Positions 37,237 to 46,861 of a DNA stretch of 64,000 nucleotides are shown here, piece after piece. The notes under the pieces were generated by a model that had not been told where the DNA came from, did no database searches, and saw only the letters and a program-made list of their open reading frames with translations. Origin of the DNA: Bdellovibrio sp. BCCA. GTDB taxonomy: Bacteria > Bdellovibrionota > Bdellovibrionia > Bdellovibrionales > Bdellovibrionaceae. Numbering within the stretch: position 1 is the first letter of the stretch; each line of letters starts with the position of its first letter. The stretch spans positions 1,054,001 through 1,118,000 of the forward strand of contig NZ_JBBNAC010000001.1 of assembly GCF_037996825.1 (NCBI RefSeq), given 5' to 3'. Both the position numbers and the translations under genes were made by a program.

Positions 37237-37242
37237 TATAAT
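37237..37242 (+). promoter_or_regulatory. perfect -10 box just before a start codon
   Basis: TATAAT ends six bases before the ATG at 37249, so RNA would begin at or next to the ATG. No ribosome site is present in the six-base gap (ACTCAA). The -35 is poor. Confidence 0.45.
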
Positions 37243-37248
37243 ACTCAA

Positions 37249-39873
37249 ATGAAAATCACTTACTTCGGTACTTTCTTGCTTAGTGTTTTATTGGTTTGTC
37301 CGGGCTGTTTTGTTGACGTTCACTTAGAGAATCAGCTGGCCGGGGAACAAGGTAAATTCGTAATTATATCTCATTCTGAGACGACATCTGTTGCAAACAA
37401 AATTCCATACGTTGAATTCGAAGTAAATTTTTCTGAGGACATAAAGAGAAACACTCTCGACGTCGGCGATTTTGAGAATATCAACGCGGGCTCTCCCGTG
37501 GTCTGGGACCTTGAGGAGACTGCGGAATCAAAAAAATTCATACTCAAAGGATATGTCCATGGGGAAGTGGGAGAGTTGAACCCTCGATTGCGGGAGAACT
37601 CCTTTGAGTGGAATGACGGAGTTGTCAACGAAATTGCTTACTCGGGAGATGTGGCGCAAGTTTCAGTAACTTATGATTCCAACAAAGTGGCTTTGGGGTA
37701 CGTTCATGGCTGTCGAGTGGATTCGCTTGGCGACGTCTATTGTTGGGGGGAAAACTACAGTGGCGCAGCAGGACCGATACCTGCCGGTTTTAATGTGTTT
37801 CGCCCACAAAGAATAACCACAAGTTCTATTACTGGAAGTAAAAAATTTTTGGACATATCGGCAACGGAAGAAAGTATTACTATCGGAAGAACTGCTGATA
37901 GAAAAATCTATCAATGGGGTTCTGATTTTTCCAGCGCAGGTTTTCCAGCAAGCCAGGCGGATGTTCCAGTGGAGTTAGATCTTTCAGCCCTTGATGTTGG
38001 AGAATTTCCGATCAGTCACGACGTAGGTTCGTGGAACACAAATCTATGTATTACCACCAATCAAGGAAGGGTTCTTTGTTCGGGGAGAAATTTCTACGGT
38101 GAAATCGGCGATGGAACGAATACGGATGCAGCTTCTCCTACACCCATTAAGGTGGACCATATTTCACCGTCTCCTTATTTTGTACAAGCGAATATCGGTG
38201 ATGGTGTTGCCTGTGCTTTGACTCGAGAAGGTAAGGCTTATTGTTGGGGGAGGTTTGGAAATGTTACTGACGACGTGACGGCCACGCCATCTAACATCCC
38301 TATTGCTGTTAATACTTCGAACTTATTGCCTGAAGAGCGTTTTACGAGTCTGCATGTGGGAGCGGGAAAGACAGTTTGTGGCTTGACGACAAAGGAACGT
38401 ATTTTGTGTTGGGGAGAAAACGGCGGCGGAGAAATGGGAAATGGAACCATGGACGTCAGTTATAATCCTACGCCCATGAACCTGTCGGGATTGCTCTCAG
38501 ATGAACATCCTGTACTTGTGCATAGTTATTATAACCGAGCGTGTTTCACGACGAATAAATACAATCTTTATTGTGTGGGGAGCAACTGGGATGGTTCGTT
38601 GGGGATTGGAAGTGAGATCGACAGCTTGACTCCGATGAAAGTCGATTTTTCTGAATACGGTGCACAGCAGATTGTAGCGATGAACGGGCACGAGGAAACC
38701 ATGTGCGCCATCACAGCCAATGATGAGACATTTTGCTGGGGAGGATCGTATTACGGGCTCATTGGAACCTTCGACAATGGAGCGCTGAATGAAATCAATA
38801 CCAGTGATCTTGCATTCGGAGTTTACTTTACCCAAGTCTCCGAAAGTTACGACCATGCATGCGCCATCGACAACTTTAAGAAATTGTATTGCTGGGGCGG
38901 GAATGCCAAAGGAGCCTTAGGCACGGGTGATAAGATACACCGAGAAAAACCTGTTCTCGTGAATACAACAACTATCGCGGGTTCGACGAATTTTATATCG
39001 GTTGTTGTTGGAGGAGGTTTGACTTGCGCGGTAGCAGAAGACAATGAAGCCTATTGTTGGGGGAGCGGTTTTCTAGGAAATGGGCCTGCCAGTCAAAGTG
39101 ATCTTCCCGTGCAAGTTAGTAAAACTAATCTTCCTGGAGGCGTCGGTTTTAAAAAAATCGCCGTATCTTCGGAGTGGCTGGGAACATTCATGGCGCTGGG
39201 AACTGACGACAAACTGTACTGTTGGGGAAGTCAATTTTCCTATTTTTGTAACAGCGGAAGCGATGAGGAGATTCCGATTTTAAAAAGTTCTTCAGCTTTC
39301 TTAGATATTGATGCAATAGGAAAGCAAATTGTGGCTATTCAAAACGATTTTAGTATTAAATATTCCGGGGTGTTTCCCGAGCCGGGTAATGGCTATGTTA
39401 ATTCGAGTTTGCAAACAGCCAGTTCTTCATTTACGCATTCTGGTACGTTGACATCTATTCAGGCAGGCGGGTGTGTTTTAGACTCTGCCGGGGCGCTTGG
39501 ATGTTGGGGGACGGGAGGCGTGGCATCATCTACGGTTTCCAACTTTTCTTTGAGTTCTCTTTCAGGATCACAGGTCGTATTACAACATCGAGCGGATTAT
39601 AGCAGTTGGGACTTGGGATGCGCGATCATGGCTGATTCTAAAGTGGCTTGTTGGGGTAATGCAAAGAAGGGATTCAATGGGGTCAGTGGCGGTGTGATTG
39701 GGCCGACATATGTTGATACATCCTCCGTGATCGGGGGCTTTATGCCGACGACCCTTGAGGTGCGAGGTAATGTGTTAATAGCAACTCAGCAAGGAAAACT
39801 TTATTGTATGGGAAGTTGCAATTTTGGCGTTCCTCAATATAAACCTAAAAAAATTCTGTCTCCGGCTCAGTGA
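37249..39873 (+). CDS. RCC1-repeat lipoprotein
   Basis: 874 residues. MKITYFGTFLLSVLLVCPGC gives a lipobox with Cys20. After an Ig-like N-terminal region (about 35-140) at least nine RCC1-type blades follow, each with the C-WG-N signature: VYCWGENYSG, ILCWGENGGGEMGNGT, LYCVGSNWDGSLGIGS, LYCWGGNAKGALGTGD, AYCWGSGFLG, LYCWGSQFS, LGCWGTGG, VACWGNAKKG. RCC1 propellers mediate protein contacts; paired Cys in each blade suggest a disulfide-stapled surface propeller. Codon choice is less biased than in ppdK or the gliding operon. The start has no ribosome site and may be leaderless. Confidence 0.8.
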   Translation: MKITYFGTFLLSVLLVCPGCFVDVHLENQLAGEQGKFVIISHSETTSVANKIPYVEFEVNFSEDIKRNTLDVGDFENINAGSPVVWDLEETAESKKFILKGYVHGEVGELNPRLRENSFEWNDGVVNEIAYSGDVAQVSVTYDSNKVALGYVHGCRVDSLGDVYCWGENYSGAAGPIPAGFNVFRPQRITTSSITGSKKFLDISATEESITIGRTADRKIYQWGSDFSSAGFPASQADVPVELDLSALDVGEFPISHDVGSWNTNLCITTNQGRVLCSGRNFYGEIGDGTNTDAASPTPIKVDHISPSPYFVQANIGDGVACALTREGKAYCWGRFGNVTDDVTATPSNIPIAVNTSNLLPEERFTSLHVGAGKTVCGLTTKERILCWGENGGGEMGNGTMDVSYNPTPMNLSGLLSDEHPVLVHSYYNRACFTTNKYNLYCVGSNWDGSLGIGSEIDSLTPMKVDFSEYGAQQIVAMNGHEETMCAITANDETFCWGGSYYGLIGTFDNGALNEINTSDLAFGVYFTQVSESYDHACAIDNFKKLYCWGGNAKGALGTGDKIHREKPVLVNTTTIAGSTNFISVVVGGGLTCAVAEDNEAYCWGSGFLGNGPASQSDLPVQVSKTNLPGGVGFKKIAVSSEWLGTFMALGTDDKLYCWGSQFSYFCNSGSDEEIPILKSSSAFLDIDAIGKQIVAIQNDFSIKYSGVFPEPGNGYVNSSLQTASSSFTHSGTLTSIQAGGCVLDSAGALGCWGTGGVASSTVSNFSLSSLSGSQVVLQHRADYSSWDLGCAIMADSKVACWGNAKKGFNGVSGGVIGPTYVDTSSVIGGFMPTTLEVRGNVLIATQQGKLYCMGSCNFGVPQYKPKKILSPAQ

Positions 39874-40050
39874 ATCGCGGCAGTGGCCGCAAGTTGATTG
39901 TGGGTTCGACACAGAAAAACCTGGGACTTCTTTTTCTATTTCAGTTTTTTTGTATTGCATAAGACATCTCCTTGCCCTCAAACATAAGTCTTTCGCCTCA
40001 ACACAGTGTAAATTGACGACAACTTCAAATAAAAAAGTTATAAAGAATTT

Positions 40051-40680
40051 ATGAGTTCTTATTTTCTCCAGGGCTTCTTACTTCAGGGCAGTTTGATCTT
40101 CGCGCTTGGTGCGCAGAATATTTTTGTTCTGGAGTCGGGCTTGCGCAAAAACAATCCGGCCCTGGTTGCCTTGGTGTGCACGCTCTGCGATTTGTTTTTG
40201 ATTCTCTTGGGCGTTGTCGGAGCAGCAAGTATTTTTATTCACTTTCCCATTATCAAAGTGATCTTCGGTGTGCTCGGTGTTTTGTTTCTTCTTTACTACG
40301 GAGTTCAAAAAATCCGCGAAGGCGTGGTGACGTTGCCTTTAGCGACTCATGCTCACAGGAGAGCCGCCAACAAAATTGTCATGCTTCAAGCTCTGGCGTT
40401 CAGTCTTTTAAATCCCCATGTTTATTTAGATACGGTTGTTCTTATTGGCGGAGTTTCTGCGAAATTCCCTGAACTCTCGGCGCGACTTGTTTTCGCAGCG
40501 GGAGCTTCGACATTTTCAGCGATCTGGTTCTTCGGACTGGGACTGGGCGCGACGAAGATGCGGCCTCTTTTGCAGTCGGCCCAACGTCTTCGTCGAGTCA
40601 TGATCGTCGCGGGAGTCATTTTAATTCTGATTGGCCTGCAACTCGCGCGGGAAGTGTGGACCTGGGTGCTTGCCCTTTAA
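40051..40680 (+). CDS. LysE/ArgO-family amino-acid exporter
   Basis: 209 residues, about six membrane helices. The family signature is near the N-terminus: GFLLQGSLIFALGAQNIFVL, followed by CTLCDLFLILLGVVG and HAHRRAANKIVMLQALAFSL, and LLNPHVYLDTVVLIG. LysE/ArgO proteins export basic amino acids, useful for a predator with excess prey-derived amino acids. It stands alone. The 177 bases before it hold no gene. Confidence 0.85.
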   Translation: MSSYFLQGFLLQGSLIFALGAQNIFVLESGLRKNNPALVALVCTLCDLFLILLGVVGAASIFIHFPIIKVIFGVLGVLFLLYYGVQKIREGVVTLPLATHAHRRAANKIVMLQALAFSLLNPHVYLDTVVLIGGVSAKFPELSARLVFAAGASTFSAIWFFGLGLGATKMRPLLQSAQRLRRVMIVAGVILILIGLQLAREVWTWVLAL

Positions 40681-40762
40681 CACATTACTTAAAAGCGAAT
40701 ATAAATAAATCCATTCCTTTCTTATTCTAAAGCCAAGTACCAAAGCAGAAAAAGAGGAAGTT

Positions 40763-41230
40763 ATGGACGAGCTACAACACGGCGTTTTCGAAAACGCGCG
40801 CACAGGCAATTACGAAGAGCTTCGCAAATACATTGAAAACAAGGGCGATGTGGAAGCGCGCAACCAACGTGGCTATTCTCTTTTGATGCTGGCAGCATAC
40901 AACCAACAATTCAGGGCTACGCAGCTTTTATTAGAACATGGAGCCGCGGTGAACTCTCAAGATCACGGAGGTAATACCGTGTTGATGGGAGCCGCATTTA
41001 AAGGACTCAAAGAGATCGTGAGTCTTTTGCTCTCCAAAGGAGCCGACGTACGAATTCAAAATGCGCAAGGTATGACGGCGATGGATTTCGCAAAGATCTT
41101 CGCCCGCCGAGATGTGCTGGCTCTCTTGTCGCAAGATGATTCGTCATCGTGGTACGAATCGTTTGATCCTCCTCCTTATATAGGAGGAAATCTGGGAGAA
41201 ACGAACCCTCAAGAAATCGTCTCACCATGA
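40763..41230 (+). CDS. ankyrin-repeat protein
   Basis: 155 residues, ribosome site AGAGGAAG before the ATG. Four ankyrin units are visible: GNYEELRKYIENKGDVEARN, GYSLLMLAAYNQQFRATQLL, GNTVLMGAAFKGLKEIVSLL and GMTAMDFAKIFARRDVLALL. Ankyrin repeats bind proteins. There is no signal peptide, so it is probably cytoplasmic. No partner gene is adjacent. Confidence 0.85.
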   Translation: MDELQHGVFENARTGNYEELRKYIENKGDVEARNQRGYSLLMLAAYNQQFRATQLLLEHGAAVNSQDHGGNTVLMGAAFKGLKEIVSLLLSKGADVRIQNAQGMTAMDFAKIFARRDVLALLSQDDSSSWYESFDPPPYIGGNLGETNPQEIVSP

Positions 41231-41419
41231 AACATTTTCTTTTCAAGTGACGTTAATGGGCCTGCCAAATCACGGCATTGTCCATGGAACAGACAGGAAC
41301 AAGGCCCTCAATACTCTTTCCTTAGTTAGCTAATTGATAGAAATGACTGTGCAATTTAAAAGTTGGCACGGGTTGGCCGACCTCTTGCTCTAGGTAAAGG
41401 CATTAAGGAAACAAATTTT

Positions 41420-41941
41420 ATGAAAACATTAAATATCGTATCTAAAATTTTTAAAGCGTTGTCTCTTGTAGCAATGACTCTTCTTCTTGCGAATTGTAGC
41501 AAAGACAATAAAAGTTCAACGACAGTAGGAACCTATCAATTAGTAGGTAACATCTGTTATCAAAACGTAAACGGTCAGTTGATTCAACAATCGAATACAA
41601 GCCTTTGCTATAACAACGGCGGCAGTTACGTCATGCAAAATGGTATCTGTTATCAAAACGTAAATGGACAGTTGATCCAGCAAGCAAATACATCTCTTTG
41701 CACAAGCTCAACGGGTTCATACCAATACATCAACGGTATCTGCTACCAAAACGTGAACGGACAATTGATCCAACAAGCAAACACATCACTTTGCTCAACT
41801 TACAACAACGGTGGTTACCAAACGATGGTGTGCAGCGGTTACTACTACGACAGCATCCGCTGGTGGAACTGCGGTGTTGAAGCGAACTGCTCTGGTTACA
41901 CTTTGATGAACCAACAAGGTCAAATCGTTCGCTGCCAATAA
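41420..41941 (+). CDS. lipoprotein with 31-residue tandem repeats
   Basis: 173 residues from the ATG at 41420 (AAGGA nine bases before); the longer frame from 41363 would hide the signal sequence. Signal ends LLLANC (Cys29). The mature part is three near-identical 31-residue units, each containing NGICYQNVNGQLIQQANTSL, followed by a Tyr/Trp/Cys tail (YYYDSIRWWNCG). Each unit has two Cys. Probably a surface or outer-membrane protein; the copy number may vary between strains. No known family. Confidence 0.75.
   Translation: MKTLNIVSKIFKALSLVAMTLLLANCSKDNKSSTTVGTYQLVGNICYQNVNGQLIQQSNTSLCYNNGGSYVMQNGICYQNVNGQLIQQANTSLCTSSTGSYQYINGICYQNVNGQLIQQANTSLCSTYNNGGYQTMVCSGYYYDSIRWWNCGVEANCSGYTLMNQQGQIVRCQ
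41546..41824 (+). repeat. three 93-base in-frame tandem repeats
   Basis: Units start at 41546, 41639 and 41732 (period exactly 93 bases, 31 codons) inside the lipoprotein gene. The core CYQNVNGQLIQQ is identical in all three at protein level, while several codons differ, so the repeat is old or under protein-level selection. Confidence 0.9.
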
Positions 41942-41969
41942 TTCCTCCCAAGATACGAATTTAAACATG

Positions 41970-42002
41970 CGGCGCGCCAAACAAGGTGCGCCGTTTGTAT
42001 TT
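41970..42002 (+). terminator. intrinsic terminator of the repeat lipoprotein gene
   Basis: CGGCGCGCC / GGTGCGCCG (nine pairs, loop AAACAA) followed by TTTGTATTT. Confidence 0.75.
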
Positions 42003-42126
42003 GCGAACTCTTCCGCTTTGCATAAGAGCTAAGCACAATGAGCGTTGCAAAGAAACGCGATGCGAAATATAACCCATAAACTCTGCCTAAGTTTTCAGCG
42101 ACACGTCCTCTTTTAAGAGCCTCTTG

Positions 42127-42185
42127 TTGACATACTTCCCAACACTCGCGAGATTGAAATGGTCCTTAGTCTAGCTAGACCAAGG
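42127..42185 (+). promoter_or_regulatory. smc promoter region with operator-like dyad
   Basis: A perfect TTGACA (42127-42132) is followed after 17 bases by GAGATT, a weak -10, placing the RNA start near 42162. Immediately after lies a 22-base palindrome at 42164-42185 (CCTTAGTCTAG / CTAGACCAAGG, one mismatch). It sits where a repressor would block initiation, or could fold in the 5' UTR 21 bases before the GTG start. Confidence 0.45.
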
Positions 42186-42206
42186 GCGGTATTGAGGGGA
42201 AGTTTC

Positions 42207-45200
42207 GTGAGAATTAAAAAAATTGAACTGATTGGTTTTAAGTCTTTTAAAGATCGCACCGTCATCCACTTCGACGCCGGCATTACCGGTATCGTAGGTC
42301 CGAATGGTTGCGGTAAATCCAATATCGTTGATGCCCTCATGTGGGTTATGGGTGACCAGTCCGCGAAGGATCTTCGTGCATCACAAATGACAGACGTTAT
42401 CTTCGGGGGAGCAGAGGGCTACGCACCACTAGGTATGTGTGAAGTGTCTTTGACTCTTGAAAATGACGGTGGCGCATTCCCGCTTAAATATATCAAACAC
42501 ACTGAGATCATGGTGACTCGTCGTCTGCACAGAAGCGGCGAGGGTGAGTACTACATCAATAAAGAACCTGCGCGTTTGAAAGACGTGCAAGAGATCTTCA
42601 TGGATACAGGTGCGGGCTCGAAAGGTTTCTCTATCATCGCTCAAGGTATGATCGGTAAGATCATCACTTCGAAACCTGAAGACCGTCGTATGTTGATCGA
42701 AGAAGCTGCGGGTATTACGAAGTTCAAAGCTCGTAAAAAAGAATCTCAACGTAAATTGGTTTCCACAGATCAGAACTTGGTGCGTTTGCAAGACATTATC
42801 GGCGAGTTGAAGCGCCAAATCGATTCTTTGCAAAGACAAGCGCAACGTGCAGAACGTTACCGCAATATCAAAAACCAAATCGAAGATTTGGATTTGTGGT
42901 TGTCGACAGCTCAATATGTTGAGTTGAAGCGCGCCGCTGATGAAGCGCAAGCGATCTTCAATGAAGCACAAAGCATGGAAGTGGAAGGCGACGCCAACCT
43001 TTCGACTCTTCAAGGCCAATTGGAAGTTTTGAAACTTCAAATTCTTGAAAAAGAAAAAATGGCGGAAGAGCACCAAAATCTTCACTTCGAAAAACAAAGC
43101 ACTGTTCAGAAAAAAGAAATGGAGATCCAAGAGCTTCGTTTCGAAATTGAGCAGGCTCGCCGTAACGAGCAAATGACGGGTACGATCTTGCAAGAACAGC
43201 AAGCGCGCCAAGAATTGCTTGCCCGTGACAAAGCGGCTTTAGAAGCGCAAGTCACAGAGTTGAAAGAAGAAGCTGAAACATTGACAGCGACTTTCACAGA
43301 GAAAAACGACATCTTCCAAAACTTCAACTCTCGTATCGGCACTGTTGATGAAGATTTGACGACAAAACGTCGCGAGTTGTTCGCGGTCGGTCAGTCGGAG
43401 TCTTCTTTGGATGCCCGTGTGAATTCATTGTCAGCACAGATCGCTGATTTGACGGACCGTCAGGACAATGAACAACAGGTATTGAATGAACTTCGCGAAA
43501 AACAAGTTGAATTCGAATCACGTCGCAAAAAAGTGACGAATGAACTCGATAAAGAACGCCAAATGCAATTGGACTTGGCAAGCGATGTGGATTCTTTCGA
43601 AGCCAACAAAAAAATCCTTACGGAGTCTTTGGCAGAGAAAAAATCAGAAGTGGAATCATTCAAAGATTCTTTGAATGAAGTGGCTTCTCGTTTGTACGGT
43701 CTAGAGAACTTGCAAAACAACTTCGAGGGTTTCCAAGAAGGCGTGAAGCAAGTGATGTTGTGGCAAAAAACTCGCACTCAAGAGTTGATGGCAGATGGTT
43801 CTGTAGTCACTCACTTCCAACCGGTTTCTGAGGTTGTTGAAGTTCCGGCAGAGTACGAAGTCGCTATGGAAGCAGCATTGGGCTCTCGCCTGCAAATGCT
43901 TTTGTCTTCCGATGCGAACGTAGCCATTGATGCGGTTTCTCATTTGAAAGAACAAAAATCCGGTCGTTCCAGCTTCATGTCTGCGAATGATCAAACTTTG
44001 ACTTACAACCGTTCTGAAGCTCCGATCGGACAAGAAGGCGTTCAAGCCATCCTGAAAGACGTGGTGAAAGCGGCTGATAAATTCCAAAATGCCGTCACTT
44101 ACATGTTGGACGGTGTTGCGATCGTTGATTCCATCCGCACGGCTTTGAATCTTCGCGCGAAATACACAGGCTGGACATTCGTGACTCTTGACGGTGACAC
44201 GTTGACGGCTGACGGTGTTTTGACGGGCGGCTCTTCTGAATCTGCAGATTCTGGAATGCTTAAGCGTCGTCGTGAGATCAAAGAATTGTCAGAGAAAAAA
44301 GACGAATACGCTGGAAAGCTTCAATTGGCTCAATTGGCTTTGAAAAAAGTTGAAGAGCAATTGAACAACGTTGTGAACGATTTCGAAGGCGCTCAAAAAC
44401 GCAAAATGGATCAAGAGATCAAAGTTGCGGAATTGAGAAAAGACTTTGAACGCGCTGAAAATGAAGTTCAAAACGCTCAACAAGCTGTGGAACGCCAAGA
44501 ACGTGAAGTCAAAAAATTGACTGAGCAATTGGAAGTTCAAGAACAAAAAATGGAAGAGTTGAACCAAGCTTTGATCGAAGCTCGCGAGAAGAAAGTTCTT
44601 CTTGAGGGTGAAGTTGAGACTTTGAATAACGAATTGAACTCTGTTCGTTTGGGTTTCGACGGTCTTCAGGCGGAAGTAACAGATCTTCAAGTGAAGTCCG
44701 CTTCTAAAACTCAAGAATACCAAGGTGTTCTAAGACAGCTTGAGATGGTTTCTAAGTCATTGGGTGACCTTGAAGCGCAACTCGCTCGTATGAGCGAAGA
44801 AGCTGAAGGCTACAACTCTCAGATGACTGAGAGCCAAATGCTTTTAGAAGAAAAGAAAATTGAATTTGAACGTCTTTTGGATGAAGTGGAGCAATTGAAA
44901 CTTCAAGCGGCTCGCACGAAAGACGAATACGAAGTGATGGCTGAATCTATCCGCGCGATCGAAGAAGAAGCAAGTGCTTCTCAACGTGCTCGTAACGAAA
45001 GACAGCACAAAATGAACGACTCTCAATTGAAGCTTGAACAAGCTAAGATGAAAGAGCAGTACTTGATCGATCAAATCCGCGAGCGTTACATGTTGAACCT
45101 TCCGGACGTTATCGAGAAGTACGTGAACCGTGAAGGCGACTTCATGGCGGCAGACGCTGAACTTAAAGAGCTTCGCGAGAAGCTGTCTAAGATCGGTGAA

Positions 45201-45794
45201 GTGAATCTTTCTGCAATCGAAGAGTACGAAGAAACAGCTCAACGTTATGAGTTCTTGACGAAACAACATGCAGATTTGACAGAGGCGAAAGAACAGCTTC
45301 GTAAAGTGATCGATCGTATCAACAGAATCTGCTCAAAACGTTTCAAAGAGACATTTGATTTGGTTAACGACAGATTCACTCGCGTCTTCCCAGTGCTCTT
45401 CGGTGGTGGTGAAGCGTGGTTGGAGCTTGTTGAAGAAACAGAGAAAAACGAAGCAGGTATCGAAATCATCGCACGCCCTCCAGGCAAAAAGACGCAAAAC
45501 GTGTCTTTGATGTCGGGTGGTGAGAAGGCGTTGACGGCGGTGGCGCTGGTCTTCTCGATCTTCCTAGTGAAGCCGTCTCCATACTGCTTGCTGGATGAGG
45601 TTGACGCTCCACTTGATGACGCCAACGTCTTCCGTTTCAACGACCTTGTTCGTGAAATGGCGAAGCGTTCACAAATCATCGTTGTTACACACAACAAACA
45701 CACGATGGAAGTGGCTGGAAAACTTTACGGCGTGACTATGCAAGAGCGCGGTGTTTCCACAATGGTTTCTGTTTCTCTTCAAGATATTAAGTAA
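42207..45794 (+). CDS. smc: chromosome segregation protein SMC
   Basis: 1195 residues from a GTG at 42207, preceded by GAGGGGAAG; starts further upstream would prepend an unrelated stretch. N-terminal Walker A GPNGCGKSNIVDALMWVMG, two long coiled coils, a hinge around VVEVPAEYEVAMEAALGSRL to GWTFVTLDGDTLTADGVLTG, and C-terminal VSLMSGGEKALTAVALVFSI with Walker B YCLLDEVDAPLDDANV. It compacts and segregates chromosomes with ScpAB, encoded elsewhere. In a predator dividing by multiple filament septation this gene is expected to peak in growth phase. Confidence 0.97.
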   Translation: MRIKKIELIGFKSFKDRTVIHFDAGITGIVGPNGCGKSNIVDALMWVMGDQSAKDLRASQMTDVIFGGAEGYAPLGMCEVSLTLENDGGAFPLKYIKHTEIMVTRRLHRSGEGEYYINKEPARLKDVQEIFMDTGAGSKGFSIIAQGMIGKIITSKPEDRRMLIEEAAGITKFKARKKESQRKLVSTDQNLVRLQDIIGELKRQIDSLQRQAQRAERYRNIKNQIEDLDLWLSTAQYVELKRAADEAQAIFNEAQSMEVEGDANLSTLQGQLEVLKLQILEKEKMAEEHQNLHFEKQSTVQKKEMEIQELRFEIEQARRNEQMTGTILQEQQARQELLARDKAALEAQVTELKEEAETLTATFTEKNDIFQNFNSRIGTVDEDLTTKRRELFAVGQSESSLDARVNSLSAQIADLTDRQDNEQQVLNELREKQVEFESRRKKVTNELDKERQMQLDLASDVDSFEANKKILTESLAEKKSEVESFKDSLNEVASRLYGLENLQNNFEGFQEGVKQVMLWQKTRTQELMADGSVVTHFQPVSEVVEVPAEYEVAMEAALGSRLQMLLSSDANVAIDAVSHLKEQKSGRSSFMSANDQTLTYNRSEAPIGQEGVQAILKDVVKAADKFQNAVTYMLDGVAIVDSIRTALNLRAKYTGWTFVTLDGDTLTADGVLTGGSSESADSGMLKRRREIKELSEKKDEYAGKLQLAQLALKKVEEQLNNVVNDFEGAQKRKMDQEIKVAELRKDFERAENEVQNAQQAVERQEREVKKLTEQLEVQEQKMEELNQALIEAREKKVLLEGEVETLNNELNSVRLGFDGLQAEVTDLQVKSASKTQEYQGVLRQLEMVSKSLGDLEAQLARMSEEAEGYNSQMTESQMLLEEKKIEFERLLDEVEQLKLQAARTKDEYEVMAESIRAIEEEASASQRARNERQHKMNDSQLKLEQAKMKEQYLIDQIRERYMLNLPDVIEKYVNREGDFMAADAELKELREKLSKIGEVNLSAIEEYEETAQRYEFLTKQHADLTEAKEQLRKVIDRINRICSKRFKETFDLVNDRFTRVFPVLFGGGEAWLELVEETEKNEAGIEIIARPPGKKTQNVSLMSGGEKALTAVALVFSIFLVKPSPYCLLDEVDAPLDDANVFRFNDLVREMAKRSQIIVVTHNKHTMEVAGKLYGVTMQERGVSTMVSVSLQDIK

Positions 45795-45822
45795 GAATCA
45801 GAAATCGAAGACTGAAAATTCT

Positions 45823-45857
45823 AAAACCCGTAGAGAAATCTACGGGTTTTCTTTTTT
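45823..45857 (+). terminator. intrinsic terminator of smc
   Basis: AAAACCCGTAGA / TCTACGGGTTTT stem with a GAAA loop, then CTTTTTT. Confidence 0.9.
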
Positions 45858-45977
45858 AAACCCCGTGGATGGAGATTTCTCATCACATTCTCAATTAGCT
45901 TTTTGCACAAGAGAGTCATTGTCAGGTAGTCGGTGAGAGCTTAAGTTTCGAGTCCTAAATACATTCGTGGAGAATTT

Positions 45978-46811
45978 ATGAAATCCGTTAAATTGATGGC
46001 ACTAGGTGCTTTGTTTTTTGCTACGTCTGCTCACGCAAGCGAAGCGTTTTTTGGTTACTCTTACGTGGCAGACACTCATGCCAAAGGAACTTGGGAGTAT
46101 GAACAGCACAACACTTTGAGATCTGGAAAAGGCGAAGGCGAGTACAACGCTTTGGACGTTAAGTTCGAACTTGAAACGGGTATCACTGATAAGTTGCAAA
46201 TGGCTCTTTACCTAAACACGTCTTACAACAACGTGAGCGGCAATCCTGAAGTCGCTGACATCAACGAATTTGATGTGAACGGTTTGTCGGTTGAGTTCCT
46301 TTACAATGTGTTGAGCCCTTACAAAGATTCTTTCGGTTTGAGCTTCTACGTGGAACCAGAGGTTGAAGTGCGTAAAAGTTCTTCTGGCCAACCTGTGAAT
46401 AAAAAAGCCATAGATGCAAAAGTGATTTTGCAAAAGAACTTCCTAGAAAACTCATTGGTCACAGTTTTGAACTTGAAGTTGGAGCCGGAGTGGAAACGCG
46501 ACGGAGCTGAGCGTGAATCTTCACTAGAAGCGGGAATCACGGCCGGTGTTACTTACCGTGTTCAACCAAAAACTTACGTAGGTTTGGAGATCGTGAACGA
46601 TTTCGAATATGAAGATATGAACTTTGCAAAACAAGAGTTCTACGCTTGGTCAGCAGGACCGACTGTGCACTATGCAGCTGATAATTTCTGGTGGACTTTG
46701 ACAGCGCTTCCGCAGATTTCAGCATGGCCAAAAACTGATGCTGATTTAAATTTGGATGAAAAAGAAAAATTCCAAGTTCGTTTCAAATTCGGCATCCCTT
46801 TAGCTGAATAA
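45978..46811 (+). CDS. predicted outer-membrane beta-barrel protein
   Basis: 277 residues; signal peptide MKSVKLMALGALFFATSAHA. Repeated amphipathic strands (LDVKFELETGITDKLQMALY, SFGLSFYVEPEVEV, KTYVGLEIVNDFEYE, WWTLTALPQISAW) and a terminal KFQVRFKFGIPL point to a barrel of about twelve strands in the outer membrane, similar to uncharacterised transporter-type proteins. No Cys. Own promoter region; terminator not obvious, but the palindromic repeat at 46824 follows its stop. Confidence 0.65.
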   Translation: MKSVKLMALGALFFATSAHASEAFFGYSYVADTHAKGTWEYEQHNTLRSGKGEGEYNALDVKFELETGITDKLQMALYLNTSYNNVSGNPEVADINEFDVNGLSVEFLYNVLSPYKDSFGLSFYVEPEVEVRKSSSGQPVNKKAIDAKVILQKNFLENSLVTVLNLKLEPEWKRDGAERESSLEAGITAGVTYRVQPKTYVGLEIVNDFEYEDMNFAKQEFYAWSAGPTVHYAADNFWWTLTALPQISAWPKTDADLNLDEKEKFQVRFKFGIPLAE

Positions 46812-46823
46812 ACATTGCATTAC

Positions 46824-46844
46824 AAAAAGGTACGGCGTACCTCT
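46824..46844 (+). repeat. 21-base palindromic repeat, copy 2
   Basis: AAAAA-GGTAC-GGC-GTACC-TCT, exact over 21 bases to the minus-strand sequence at 21406-21426. It lies between an outer-membrane protein gene and an FMN reductase gene and could fold as a small hairpin in RNA. Confidence 0.7.
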
Positions 46845-46861
46845 AAACCAAGGGGTGCGTT

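Noticed and set aside
41363-41420. TTGGCACGG..TTGC as a sigma-54 promoter before the repeat lipoprotein
   Set aside because: Spacing between GG and GC elements is wrong by several bases.
42429-43211. Long minus-strand frame inside smc
   Set aside because: Phe/Leu-rich shadow of the SMC coiled-coil codons; no ribosome site or family.
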